A stretch of DNA of 64,000 nt, taken from Coriobacteriaceae bacterium (GTDB lineage: Bacteria; Actinomycetota; Coriobacteriia; Coriobacteriales; Coriobacteriaceae). Shown piece after piece: positions 55,854 to 64,000 of the stretch. The DNA is taken from NCBI GenBank assembly GCA_902364975.1, contig CABJFQ010000001.1, positions 310,001-374,000 on the forward strand, in the 5' to 3' direction. A program made the position numbers and the translations under genes. The stretch's first letter is position 1; the number at the start of each line of letters is the position of its first letter. The notes under the pieces are model-generated. The model saw only the letters and a list, made by a program, of their open reading frames with translations, made no database searches and was not told the DNA's origin.

Positions 55854-56479
55854 GGCTCATAGTTGTCGACGACGACCGCTTGGTAGTCGATTCGCTCAAG
55901 ATTATCCTGGGCGCCCAGCCGCAGATCGAAGTGGTGGGCACCGGAGCCGACGGCAACGACGCGGTGGCGCTCTACGCCGAGCACGCGCCCGATATCGCGC
56001 TGCTCGACATTCAGATGCCGGGGCGCGACGGCCTTTCGGCGGCGCGCGAAATCCTTGAGCGCGACCCTTCGGCGCGCGTGGTGTTTCTGACGACATTCTC
56101 GGATGACGAGTACATTGTGTCGGCGCTCAAACTGGGCGCCCGCGGCTACCTGATTAAAACCGATGTCGCCGTCATTCCTCCGGCGTTGGCGCAAGTCATG
56201 GACGGCAAACGCGTGCTCGAGGGTAAGGCGATCGAAGATATCAACTTTGATGGGACGGGCGTCGATGCCGGCACGACCCGCCGGCCCGCGGCCTTCGCCA
56301 GCCTAACCGACCGCGAGTTCGAAGTCGCCGAGCTCATCGCCCGCGGCCTCGACAACAAGGAGATTGCCGCCACCGCCTATATGGGCGAAGGCACCGTACG
56401 CAACCACATCAGCTCGATCCTGGCAAAGATGGGCCTGCGCAACCGCACGCAGATCGCCATCGCCTACCTGCGAGGGTAG
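55850..56479 (+). CDS. NarL/FixJ-family response regulator
   Basis: A 209-residue response regulator. The receiver domain (1-120) has acidic pocket D7-D9, phospho-accepting D53 in LLDIQMPG, T/S near 81 and K103. The LuxR-type helix-turn-helix (about 145-205) reads LTDREFEVAELIARGLDNKEIA. It overlaps the kinase gene by four bases and should control the divergent ABC exporter at 51182-54509. Confidence 0.95.
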   Translation: MRLIVVDDDRLVVDSLKIILGAQPQIEVVGTGADGNDAVALYAEHAPDIALLDIQMPGRDGLSAAREILERDPSARVVFLTTFSDDEYIVSALKLGARGYLIKTDVAVIPPALAQVMDGKRVLEGKAIEDINFDGTGVDAGTTRRPAAFASLTDREFEVAELIARGLDNKEIAATAYMGEGTVRNHISSILAKMGLRNRTQIAIAYLRG

Positions 56480-56539
56480 TTGCCCGACGATCAACCGCTC
56501 CGGCATAGCAAAATGGCTGCCACCGATTTAATGCCATTT

Positions 56540-56692
56540 CAAAACTATGCCGGTTTCCGGGGCTGAGTCACGAGTCCCCAACCATGCCGATATTCGTGAA
56601 AATAAAACCGCAGGTAGACGAGCCGTCATTTTGCAGAAAACGCGGGTATGGATGGGAGTCCTGAGTTTAGCCCCGAAAACGGCATAGTTTTG
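56540..56692. repeat. long palindrome A (CAAAACTATGCCG family)
   Basis: Arms CAAAACTATGCCGgTTTcCGGGGCT and complement (56540-56564 and 56668-56692) with near-complete pairing. The same family recurs as palindrome D at 63845-63998. The gap 56480-57085 holds only palindromes A and B, a shared bridge (about 56740-56775, with tccgtccccgggggatca) and a terminator. Confidence 0.8.
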
Positions 56693-56786
56693 TTTGAACG
56701 GTCCTGCGCGAACGCACCCACCAGCCGCGTGGGGCCAAAAATGATCCGTTTTCCTCCGTCCCCGGGGGATCATTTGGCGGCGCCAA

Positions 56787-56944
56787 CCACGAAATCGGCC
56801 CATCTACTACGTTTGACTCGATACCCCCGACCATACCCCTGTTTTCCAGAAAACCGCAGGCGTTCTACCTGCGGTTTTGTTTTCGCGTTTTTTGGCATGG
56901 TTGGGGGTAAGGGGATAAACGTAGTAGATGGGCCGATTTCGTGG
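56787..56944. repeat. long palindrome B (CCCATCTACTACGTTT family)
   Basis: 28-bp perfect arms (56787-56814 and 56917-56944) containing CCCATCTACTACGTTT, with an inner AAACCGCAGG...CCTGCGGTTT hairpin. It recurs as palindrome C at 63603-63740. Confidence 0.85.
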
Positions 56945-56972
56945 CGGCCCTTCCTCCCCTGCGCACAAAAGT

Positions 56973-57007
56973 GCCGCCACGGAGAAGGGAGACGTCTCCG
57001 TGGCGGC
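56973..57007 (-). terminator. terminator of the adhesin gene
   Basis: GCCGCCACGGAGA...TCTCCGTGGCGGC stem followed by ACTTTTG on the minus strand. A second, GC-rich hairpin GCCCGGGGCC/GGCCCCGGGC lies closer to the stop codon at 57049-57072. Confidence 0.75.
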
Positions 57008-57085
57008 TGGGGGTGGGGGTGGGGCTATGTTCTGGCTCCCCGCCGGCCGCCCGGGGCCTTTTGGCCCCGGGCGCTGCCAGCGTGC

Positions 57086-60000
57086 CTAGCGCTTACGGAT
57101 ACCCCAGACCAGGGCTCCGACGCCGGCCATGGCAATAACAAATGCCATGAGCAGTGCGGCGGCCTGCTGGTCACCCGTGGTGGGCAGGAAACCCTTGACC
57201 GTCTTGACGATGTTCGTCACGGTCTTGGGCGTGCCGGGATCGGGCGTCGGCACGGGCGTCTCGGGCTTCTTGTACGTGTTGTTGAACACGATACCCTCGA
57301 CGCTCTTGTCGCCCTTGGTAAAGGTGACGTTCGCCTTGAGGTTGCCCTCGCCGTCGTCGACCACGTTGACGGTCGCGGTAAAGACGGACTTGTCGTAGGT
57401 CATACCGGCCTCGTCGCCCTTGACCTCGCTGATGGTGTAGACGTACGTACCAGGCTCGTCGTACTCGAACTTGTCGAAGTTAATCTTGCCGTCGGCATCG
57501 TTGGTGACGGTGGACTCGATGTCCTCGCCAACGAGCTTAAAGCTAAACTCGTCCTTCTTGAGCTCGCGTCCCTCGAGCACCTTGATGGCGCCGATGGAAA
57601 CCTGCGTGGGCATGGCGTGATACTTGTTGGTAAAGCCAGCCGACTCGGTGGTTCCCTCGAGCTTGTGCGTCGCGGTCAGCGTGCCGTCACCATTGTCGGA
57701 GACGGTGGTCACGACGGTGTAGGTCGTACCGTCATAGGTGACGCCCTTGTACAGGCCGAGCGCGTTGGGGCAAGCCTCGCGCAGCGTGTACATGTGCGTG
57801 CCGGGTGCCTCGTAGCGGATCGGGCTCAGCGTAACGGTGCCGTTAGCGTCGTTGGTGCCGCTAGCGACAGTCACGCCGTCCTCGAGCAGCTCAAACGTGA
57901 ACTCGCCAGCTGCAAGATCACGTCCGGTCAGACGCTTGACGGTCGTGACCTGATCGGTCACGGAAGAATCGGTAGGCGTCACGCTGTACGTGTTGGTGAA
58001 CGTAAAGTCCGCACCGTCGCCGCCGTCGCGCTTGACGCTCAGGTGCCCAGCGCCGTCGTCAGTCACGGTGTAGGAAACCTTGCGCGCGGTATTGGCGTCG
58101 TTAGTCACGCCAGGGGCGGTGCCGGACTCGGTCACCGTGTAGGTAAAGGTGTGCGAGCGCGGGGCAGCGGGACCTGCGGGCTCGGACTCGTCGCTGGGCT
58201 CGTCGGCGTTGGCATCAGCGTCGGCGTTGGCCTCTTCAGCCTCTGCCTCGTCGGCCTCGTCTGCCTCGGCCTTATCGGTCGCATCGTCCGTCACGCCCAG
58301 GGCGCGGTTGAGGTCCTCGAGCGTAAAGTGGATCTTGCCAAAGTCCACGTTGCCGGCCGCGTCGTTGGTTGCGGTCGTGCGCTCGGGCATCGGGGCACCC
58401 GCCTCATCGGCGGCCACGGTAAAGGTAAACTTACCCGTGATGTCGGCCGGGGTCAGGCCCTCGGCAGCCTGGAGCTTCTTGGTGCCGGCAAGCGCGGCGT
58501 CAACGGCATCGGCGCCGTAGACGTTCTCGAACAAGGGCTCGATGCCACCGTAGTCGACCGTTGCCGTCAGGGTACCGTCACCGTTATCGACGACGATAAC
58601 CTTAAAGCCAAAGTACCACGTTGTAGCAGAAACGCCGTTCGGCAGCCCGTGTATAGCTTCGTAGGCCGTGTAGTTAATGGTCCAAGCAAGCTTACCGTCC
58701 TTGTCGGTACGATGGGCAAGCCCGGCAGACTCAAGATCGGCAAGCATCTTGGTGTCGTAGTGCAGCGCATCAAAGCTCACGTGCCCACCGATATTGGGCT
58801 TGAGATTTTCATAACCCACAAGCTCACCCTGATAGGCGATACCGAACCAGAACTCGCCGTCAACCATCGGGCGACCGGTCAGGGTCTTGGCGGCAACGAC
58901 CTGAGCAGCGGTGCCACCAGGCGTGTTGGTCGTAGCGCTATAGCTGTTGACGAACGGGACCACGGCGCTCTCGACCGCGGCCGCGCCGGTCTTGTACTCG
59001 GTCACCAGCGTGCCCTCGGAACCGCCGGAGACGGTCGTCGTGGCGGTGAGCGTGCCGGCGGTGTCGTCGGCGATGGCGATCGTCACGGTGCGGACAGCGT
59101 CGTCGTAGGTGTAACCCGGCTGGCCGTCATTCTTCTCGGCAACGGTGTATGTAAAGGTCTTGCCGGCATCAGCCTGCGTAAATTTGACCTCATGGCCCGC
59201 CAGAATGTCAATCTGGCCGACTGTTCCCTCTATCGTTGCGGGGGACTCATAGTTGTTGGCCCCGGGCAGCAGGCCAAGTGCGCTAGCCGAACCATCGTCG
59301 GCGGGCGTCACGGTAAAGGTGAACTGGCCCTCGGTCATGGGGCGTCCGTAGAGGGTCTTGCTGAGCTTGAGGCCGCCGGCCGCGGCGTAATCGAGCTCAG
59401 TGCGGTACGTGTTGGTAAAGCGTCCGTTTTCCTTCTTAGTGACGTTGGCGGTCAGGGTGCCATCGCTGTCCTCGGTCACGGTCACTTCGGCGGTTGCGAC
59501 ATGCGCGTCATACGTCATGCCGACCGTGCTGCCCGCGTTCTCGCGAATCTCGTACTTATAGGTTCCGGCAGCGGCGTAGTGGATCTTACCGAACTTGATG
59601 GCGGCGATGCCGTCCTTCGCGTCCCTCTTGCTCACGGTTACGGTTGCGGGATCGGGCAGCGGGGTGCCTTCGGGGGCGGTGATGGTAAAGCTGAACTCGT
59701 CCCCATCCGTCCAGTCGCGACCGTCAATGGCCTTGCTCAGGCCAAAGTCGAGCTCAGTGTCGAGCGGGGTCACGCTGTAGGTGTTCTTGAAGATTGCAGC
59801 CTCGGCGTTCTTCAGAACATGCTGGGCGCTGAGCGTGCCGTCGCCGTTATCGGTGATGGTCGTCTCGATGGTGAACTTGGCGTCACTGTAGGTAATGCCC
59901 TTGCTAGTGGTTCCACCGTTGACCTCGCGCAGCGTGTAGGTGTGCGTTCCGGCCTTTTCGTACTTCACGGGGCTCATCGTAATCGTGCCGTCGGCGGCGT

Positions 60001-63000
60001 TCTTGCCGGTGGCGACGACCTTGGCGTCCTTGTCCCCGCCCTCGACGAGCTCGAAGGAGAACTCGCCCTCAGCCATGTCGCGGCCGGTCAGGAACTTGGT
60101 CGCGGTAATCTGTTCGGTGACGCTCGTCTCGACAGACTTCACGTTATAGGTATTGGTGAACGCAAATGCCGCATCGCCGTCCGGCTTGTGGGATACGCTC
60201 AGATTACCCTTGCCGTCATCGGTCACGGTGTAGGAAACCTTGCGCGTGGCGTTAGCGTCGTTGGTCACGCCAGCGACCTCGCCAGACTCGGTCACGGTGT
60301 AGGTAAAGGTGTGCTCGCGCTTCTCGGGCTTCTCGCCCAGGGCCTTGTTAAGGTCGTCGAGCGTAAAGGTGATCTTGCCAAAGTCGACCTTGCCCTTGGC
60401 ATCATTGGTCACGCTCGCGTTCGCGGGCATGGGTGCGCCCTCTTCACCGGTCACGGTAAAGGTGAACTTGCCGGCAATATCGGCCGGGGTCAAGCCATCA
60501 GGAACCTGCAGGTTCTTCTTACCCACGAGCGATGCCGCGACGGGCGTGGCGGTGTAGGAGTTCTCGAACTTAATGCTCTTAACGTCCTCGGCGGCGCCCT
60601 GCAGCTCGTGCGTAGCCACCAGCTGGCCCTTGTTGTTATCGCTGATGGTCGTCACGATGGTGTAGGTCGTGCCATCGTAGGTGATGCCGCCGGCATTGCC
60701 CTTGACCTCGTGCAGCGTGTAGATGTGCTGACCGATCTCGGTGTACTTGATAGCCTTGAACGTAACGTTGCCGTTGGCGTCATTCTTGACGGTCTCGATA
60801 ACCTTCGCGTCTTCGCCGAGACCCTCGCGCAGCTCAAAGCTGAACTCGCCGGCCTTGAGGTCGCGTCCGGTCAGGACCTTGGTCACCTTGATCTTGTCGG
60901 TGACGCTTGAATCGACGGAATTTGCAGCGTAGGTGTTCTTGAACTCAGTCTCGCCCGAAGTCACCTGTACGTCAGCGCTGAGCTCACCCTTCTTGTTGGG
61001 CGTTACCGTCACGGTAATCTCCGCGACATTCCCACTGTAAGTGATGCCATCGATAGTTTGGCCGGCGTTCTTCTCGCTGACCTTATAAACGTACGTGCCG
61101 GGCTCGGTGTAGGTAATCTCGCCGAAATCGATGGCTTTGTTGCCCTGGGTCGCGACCGCGGTCGTGGACTTCGGCATCGGGGCACCGTTCTCGGACGTCA
61201 GACCAAACTCAAACTTGTCCTCTTTCGTCCACTCGCGACCCTCGAGCACCTTGGTCAGGCCAAAGCTAGCCTTGGTGTCAACCTTTGCCGGCGTCATGTC
61301 GTACTTATAGCTGATCTTGCCGTTGTTGCCCAAGTAGGAATTGACATGCGTAGCACCCGCCTTGGCGGACACGTTGTTCCACCTGGGGTTGAGCACGTCG
61401 AGCGCGGTCTCGGTCAAGTTGCCGCCCACACCCTCCTTGGTGGTGTGGAGCTCGTCGATAAAGGCCAGGCGCGCGGTTCCCACGCTAAACGAAAGGTTAT
61501 CGTCCTTGTCGCGAACTATGGCGCCGTCAAACTTCGCAGCGTCGCCGCCGATAAACTCGATGACGGCAGTGGCGGACTTGGCCTCGTTGTTCTCGCCCTG
61601 CTCCTCAAACTCATCCTTGTAGTAATAGGTGCCTTTTTCTGCCAGTGAAATCTTTGCAGGCTGCGTGCATTCCTTATCGGTGTAAATGGGAGTCTGCTTC
61701 TGGAAGTAGTAGTAGCGGTTGGTATCGGCCGGCTCAAAGGTCGCAACCGTATCACCCAACGCACCGGTCTTCCACTTGTTTGCGTAGAAGCTCACGGTCT
61801 TGCTGTCATCGTCGGCAACGGTCGTATTCTTTTCGATGTAAGTCTTGAGCCCCGTGACCTTCTCAGGCGTAAATAGGTTGTCGAGCGCAACACTCTTCAC
61901 GCTCGAAGCATACTTCACCTGGATGGGCTTAACGCTGTCGACCGAAAGCTTGCCGTCTACGGTCTTAAAGTGGCTCAGCGGAATCAACGATGCAGGAATG
62001 TTAACCGTTACGATATCGCCCTTCTGGGGATTGTCATCGCCGGCACGCTGCACGGTAATGAGCAGGTCTTTTGCCTTGCCGGTGAACTCATATGTGTCGG
62101 TATTGGTTTCTTCATTGAACGTCTTGCTCGCCTCGGTAAACGGCGTGCCGTTGATGACGACTTCGGTAAATCCATCGACCTGCATAAAGTCGCCCAGCTC
62201 GTCGGTAAACGTGATGTAGCCAGACTTGGTCTTGTCATATCCCTTATGGATTTCGGTCGGATAAGGCGCCTCCGATGTGATGGCCTGCGAGATGTCGTCG
62301 AAGACCTTCTTGAGCTCTTCGGCATTGGTCGCCGACTTGTAGTAGTCGGAGTTTTCCGCGCGTGCACCATGAGTATCCCATGCCGTGGCATTGGGGTAGT
62401 TGCTCGAAACGGCGTGCATGAACTTGTTCTCTTTTTGGCTTTTTCCCGAATCCTGGATACCAGCGCTGGGGTCCGCGCCATCAAAGATGCCGATAGTATA
62501 AACGGTGGCCTTGCTGTCCTTCATGTTCTTAGCAGCTGTCACGGCAGCGTTGGCGACACCCGCATCGAATTTATTTTGCTTTGTTGGCGTACCGTCGGTA
62601 AAGAACACAATAATCTTCTTGGCGTCTTTGCGGCCAGAAGTGATAGTGATTCCCTCGGCCAGCTCTAGGCCATAGTCGGCGCGCGTGGCGCCGGCAGGCT
62701 GAATTTGATTAATTGTATTCTTCTTGAGATCATCCGCATTGCTGCCGGAACAGTAGGTCAATTCTTTCATAACCTGGGTGTAATTGTAGGAGTACCCTCC
62801 GTCGCGATACATATTGTTGCCGATATCGTTGGACTTCTTGCCCGCAAACTTAACAATGGCAACCCTATGCTGCCTATTGACGCCCTCGATGCCCTCGTTT
62901 TGCTTGGCAATGGTATCGATAAAGCTATTCGCAGCGTTCTTCAACGCATCGATACGCTTAGGTGAGTCTATACCGCCCATATGATCATCCATCGAGCCAG

Positions 63001-63367
63001 AGGCGTCCAGCACCATCACGATGTCGAGTGGCGTGGTAACCGTTACGGTTGAATTAGACGTCGAGGACATCGCCGAAAGCGTAGTCACAAAATCTGACGC
63101 TTCGTTTTCTCCGGCTTTCTTGACCGTCTTGTCGGTCCAGATTCGGCCGACGTTTTGAGTCGTTACTTTGTTACCGTTGTGACCGGCCGCCCAGATTTCC
63201 CAGCGTCCGCTGGTGTCGGGGTCGACGACCGTTCCGCTTACTGTCGGCCCGTCCATTCCGGTGCTGGACCTGGCGTTGGCCTCGGGCAGCATGGCAAATG
63301 CTGCAGCCGGCAACACAAGCACTACGGCAAGTATCACCGCCAAGAGACCCCTCGTGTACTTACTCAT
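57086..63367 (-). CDS. giant sortase-anchored adhesin: vWA domain plus ten pilin isopeptide domains
   Basis: A 2093-residue surface protein. A signal peptide (about 1-33) is followed by a von Willebrand A domain (about 110-400) with MIDAS motif DASGS at 121-125, a linker region to about 690, then ten repeats of the FctA/Spy0128-like pilin isopeptide type (about 695-2037). Each begins near a K in a TKVL.GR-like strand and ends with F-x-N-x-Y, the usual Lys-Asn isopeptide pair. The C terminus has the sorting signal LPTTG (2061-2065), a membrane helix and RKR. Repeats 3-4 and 8-9 are closely related, showing an internal duplication; repeat 8 carries an acidic Ala/Glu/Asp-rich insert. The ATG at 63367 has a GGGAG site. 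It is monocistronic, with no sortase in the window. Confidence 0.92.
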   Translation of the reverse strand: MSKYTRGLLAVILAVVLVLPAAAFAMLPEANARSSTGMDGPTVSGTVVDPDTSGRWEIWAAGHNGNKVTTQNVGRIWTDKTVKKAGENEASDFVTTLSAMSSTSNSTVTVTTPLDIVMVLDASGSMDDHMGGIDSPKRIDALKNAANSFIDTIAKQNEGIEGVNRQHRVAIVKFAGKKSNDIGNNMYRDGGYSYNYTQVMKELTYCSGSNADDLKKNTINQIQPAGATRADYGLELAEGITITSGRKDAKKIIVFFTDGTPTKQNKFDAGVANAAVTAAKNMKDSKATVYTIGIFDGADPSAGIQDSGKSQKENKFMHAVSSNYPNATAWDTHGARAENSDYYKSATNAEELKKVFDDISQAITSEAPYPTEIHKGYDKTKSGYITFTDELGDFMQVDGFTEVVINGTPFTEASKTFNEETNTDTYEFTGKAKDLLITVQRAGDDNPQKGDIVTVNIPASLIPLSHFKTVDGKLSVDSVKPIQVKYASSVKSVALDNLFTPEKVTGLKTYIEKNTTVADDDSKTVSFYANKWKTGALGDTVATFEPADTNRYYYFQKQTPIYTDKECTQPAKISLAEKGTYYYKDEFEEQGENNEAKSATAVIEFIGGDAAKFDGAIVRDKDDNLSFSVGTARLAFIDELHTTKEGVGGNLTETALDVLNPRWNNVSAKAGATHVNSYLGNNGKISYKYDMTPAKVDTKASFGLTKVLEGREWTKEDKFEFGLTSENGAPMPKSTTAVATQGNKAIDFGEITYTEPGTYVYKVSEKNAGQTIDGITYSGNVAEITVTVTPNKKGELSADVQVTSGETEFKNTYAANSVDSSVTDKIKVTKVLTGRDLKAGEFSFELREGLGEDAKVIETVKNDANGNVTFKAIKYTEIGQHIYTLHEVKGNAGGITYDGTTYTIVTTISDNNKGQLVATHELQGAAEDVKSIKFENSYTATPVAASLVGKKNLQVPDGLTPADIAGKFTFTVTGEEGAPMPANASVTNDAKGKVDFGKITFTLDDLNKALGEKPEKREHTFTYTVTESGEVAGVTNDANATRKVSYTVTDDGKGNLSVSHKPDGDAAFAFTNTYNVKSVETSVTEQITATKFLTGRDMAEGEFSFELVEGGDKDAKVVATGKNAADGTITMSPVKYEKAGTHTYTLREVNGGTTSKGITYSDAKFTIETTITDNGDGTLSAQHVLKNAEAAIFKNTYSVTPLDTELDFGLSKAIDGRDWTDGDEFSFTITAPEGTPLPDPATVTVSKRDAKDGIAAIKFGKIHYAAAGTYKYEIRENAGSTVGMTYDAHVATAEVTVTEDSDGTLTANVTKKENGRFTNTYRTELDYAAAGGLKLSKTLYGRPMTEGQFTFTVTPADDGSASALGLLPGANNYESPATIEGTVGQIDILAGHEVKFTQADAGKTFTYTVAEKNDGQPGYTYDDAVRTVTIAIADDTAGTLTATTTVSGGSEGTLVTEYKTGAAAVESAVVPFVNSYSATTNTPGGTAAQVVAAKTLTGRPMVDGEFWFGIAYQGELVGYENLKPNIGGHVSFDALHYDTKMLADLESAGLAHRTDKDGKLAWTINYTAYEAIHGLPNGVSATTWYFGFKVIVVDNGDGTLTATVDYGGIEPLFENVYGADAVDAALAGTKKLQAAEGLTPADITGKFTFTVAADEAGAPMPERTTATNDAAGNVDFGKIHFTLEDLNRALGVTDDATDKAEADEADEAEAEEANADADANADEPSDESEPAGPAAPRSHTFTYTVTESGTAPGVTNDANTARKVSYTVTDDGAGHLSVKRDGGDGADFTFTNTYSVTPTDSSVTDQVTTVKRLTGRDLAAGEFTFELLEDGVTVASGTNDANGTVTLSPIRYEAPGTHMYTLREACPNALGLYKGVTYDGTTYTVVTTVSDNGDGTLTATHKLEGTTESAGFTNKYHAMPTQVSIGAIKVLEGRELKKDEFSFKLVGEDIESTVTNDADGKINFDKFEYDEPGTYVYTISEVKGDEAGMTYDKSVFTATVNVVDDGEGNLKANVTFTKGDKSVEGIVFNNTYKKPETPVPTPDPGTPKTVTNIVKTVKGFLPTTGDQQAAALLMAFVIAMAGVGALVWGIRKR

Positions 63368-63385
63368 CACGTCTCCCTTCTCGCG

Positions 63386-63500
63386 GTCTCAGACCTTGCA
63401 TCAGCCTAAAGTTACGGAATGAGACACAATTAGGGCAGGTGACACATGTTCCAGATTGTGTTTTGGGCGTGAGACAAATGTCTCACCAAAGTTGAGACAC
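63386..63500 (-). promoter_or_regulatory. TGAGACA box cluster upstream of the adhesin gene
   Basis: Words TGAGACA or its complement occur at 63386 (GTCTCA), 63420, 63470-63485 (as the dyad TGAGACAAATGTCTCA) and 63493, with a near match TGACACA at 63440. All lie 20-130 bases before the start codon, as for a multi-site regulator. Confidence 0.5.
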
Positions 63501-63602
63501 GGCGTTTTCGCAGGAAAACGGGTGCGACTCGAGCCATCAGGCAAAAATGACCCGTTTTCCTCCGTCCCCGGGGGATCAATTGGTGGTGCTCGCCTCAAAA
63601 CT

Positions 63603-63740
63603 GGCCCATCTACTACGTTTGACCCGATACCCCTGACCATAGCCGCATTTCATGAAAAACCGCAGGCATTTTACCTGCGGTTTTGTTTTTGCGTTGTTCG
63701 TTATGGTTGAGGGTAGCGGCCTAAACGTAGTAGATGGGCC
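63603..63740. repeat. long palindrome C (CCCATCTACTACGTTT family)
   Basis: 18-bp arms at 63603-63620 and 63723-63740 and an inner AAACCGCAGG/CCTGCGGTTT hairpin. Preceded by the same tccgtccccgggggatca bridge as palindrome B. Confidence 0.85.
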
Positions 63741-63844
63741 CATTTCGTGGCAGACGGGTCACGCGGCAGCCCTCGCAAGGCCAAAATGATCCGTTTCCCT
63801 CTGTCCACGGGAGATCAAGGGATGCTACGGATATGGTGGTATTT

Positions 63845-63998
63845 CAAAACTATGCCGGATTACGGGGCTAATGTCGGGGCCCTTATCCATACCACCATTT
63901 TTTGAAAAACGGCAGGCTAATTACCTGAGGTTTTGTTTTTGCGATTTTCTGTATGGTCGGAGGTTCGCTATCCAGCCCCGTAATCCGGCATAGTTTTG
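63845..63998. repeat. long palindrome D (CAAAACTATGCCG family)
   Basis: 25-bp perfect arms (63845-63869 and 63974-63998) ending two bases before the window end. Also preceded by a diverged bridge copy (63783-63821). Confidence 0.85.
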
Positions 63999-64000
63999 TT

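Noticed and set aside
56648..60910. 1420-codon open frame on the plus strand opposite the adhesin gene
   Set aside because: It runs antisense through the repeat-rich adhesin, has low-complexity Val/Gly/His-rich translation and no start signals. High GC coding DNA with biased codons often gives such mirror frames.

Overview
The window looks like the chromosome of a gut Coriobacteriia bacterium, most likely Collinsella or a close relative. This is inferred from high GC, strong purine-rich ribosome binding sites, a sugar-utilisation repertoire rich in PTS, GH1 and unusual glycoside hydrolases, Gram-positive surface features (LPXTG-type adhesin, OatA-like acetyltransferase) and many short intergenic palindromes. 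No rRNA, tRNA, CRISPR array, phage or complete insertion sequence was seen.

Layout. 0.2-9 kb: a HAD phosphatase, a lipoprotein, a stand-alone PTS IIA, a GH1 6-phospho-beta-glucosidase with its AraC-type regulator, a large cytosolic glycoside hydrolase and an RpiR regulator. 9-14 kb: an HTH-superoxide-reductase-like fusion, pyrE, and a Mg2+ P-type ATPase preceded by a small leader ORF and a long-range terminator. 14-30 kb: a dispersed sugar regulon marked by TAAACA/TGTTTA dyads and a LacI regulator. It includes an apiosidase-like hydrolase, a PTS IIBC, an esterase, a sugar isomerase, a split transketolase and an FGGY kinase, and it surrounds a DUF1593 protein, a second GH1, a DUF4867 protein and luxS. 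30-35 kb: nucleoside hydrolase, ribokinase and an OatA-like acetyltransferase. 35-44 kb: an NRAMP-related transporter coupled to an MgtE-like protein, a degenerate polysaccharide deacetylase, PRC-barrel and YtxH proteins, an acidic protein of unknown function, a CNNM/CBS protein and a hemolysin-III protein. 45-56 kb: an alpha/beta hydrolase, a DUF362 ferredoxin-like protein, two ABC export systems and a divergent two-component system. 57-63.4 kb: a 2093-residue sortase-anchored adhesin with a vWA domain and ten pilin-type isopeptide domains, flanked on both sides by long palindromes.

How the parts fit. The strongest functional proposal is that PTS IIBC, apiosidase-like hydrolase, isomerase, FGGY kinase and split transketolase form a route for a branched pentose such as D-apiose under the LacI regulator. 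A second theme is magnesium: an attenuator-like leader before mgtA, and an NRAMP-related protein whose metal-site residues resemble Mg2+-type members next to an MgtE-like protein that seems to lack the usual MgtE pore motif. A third theme is intergenic structure. Two 148-nt copies of a structured element lie immediately 3' of unrelated genes and differ at paired positions by compensatory changes. Several palindrome families, some with a shared core and different arms, fill most other gaps.
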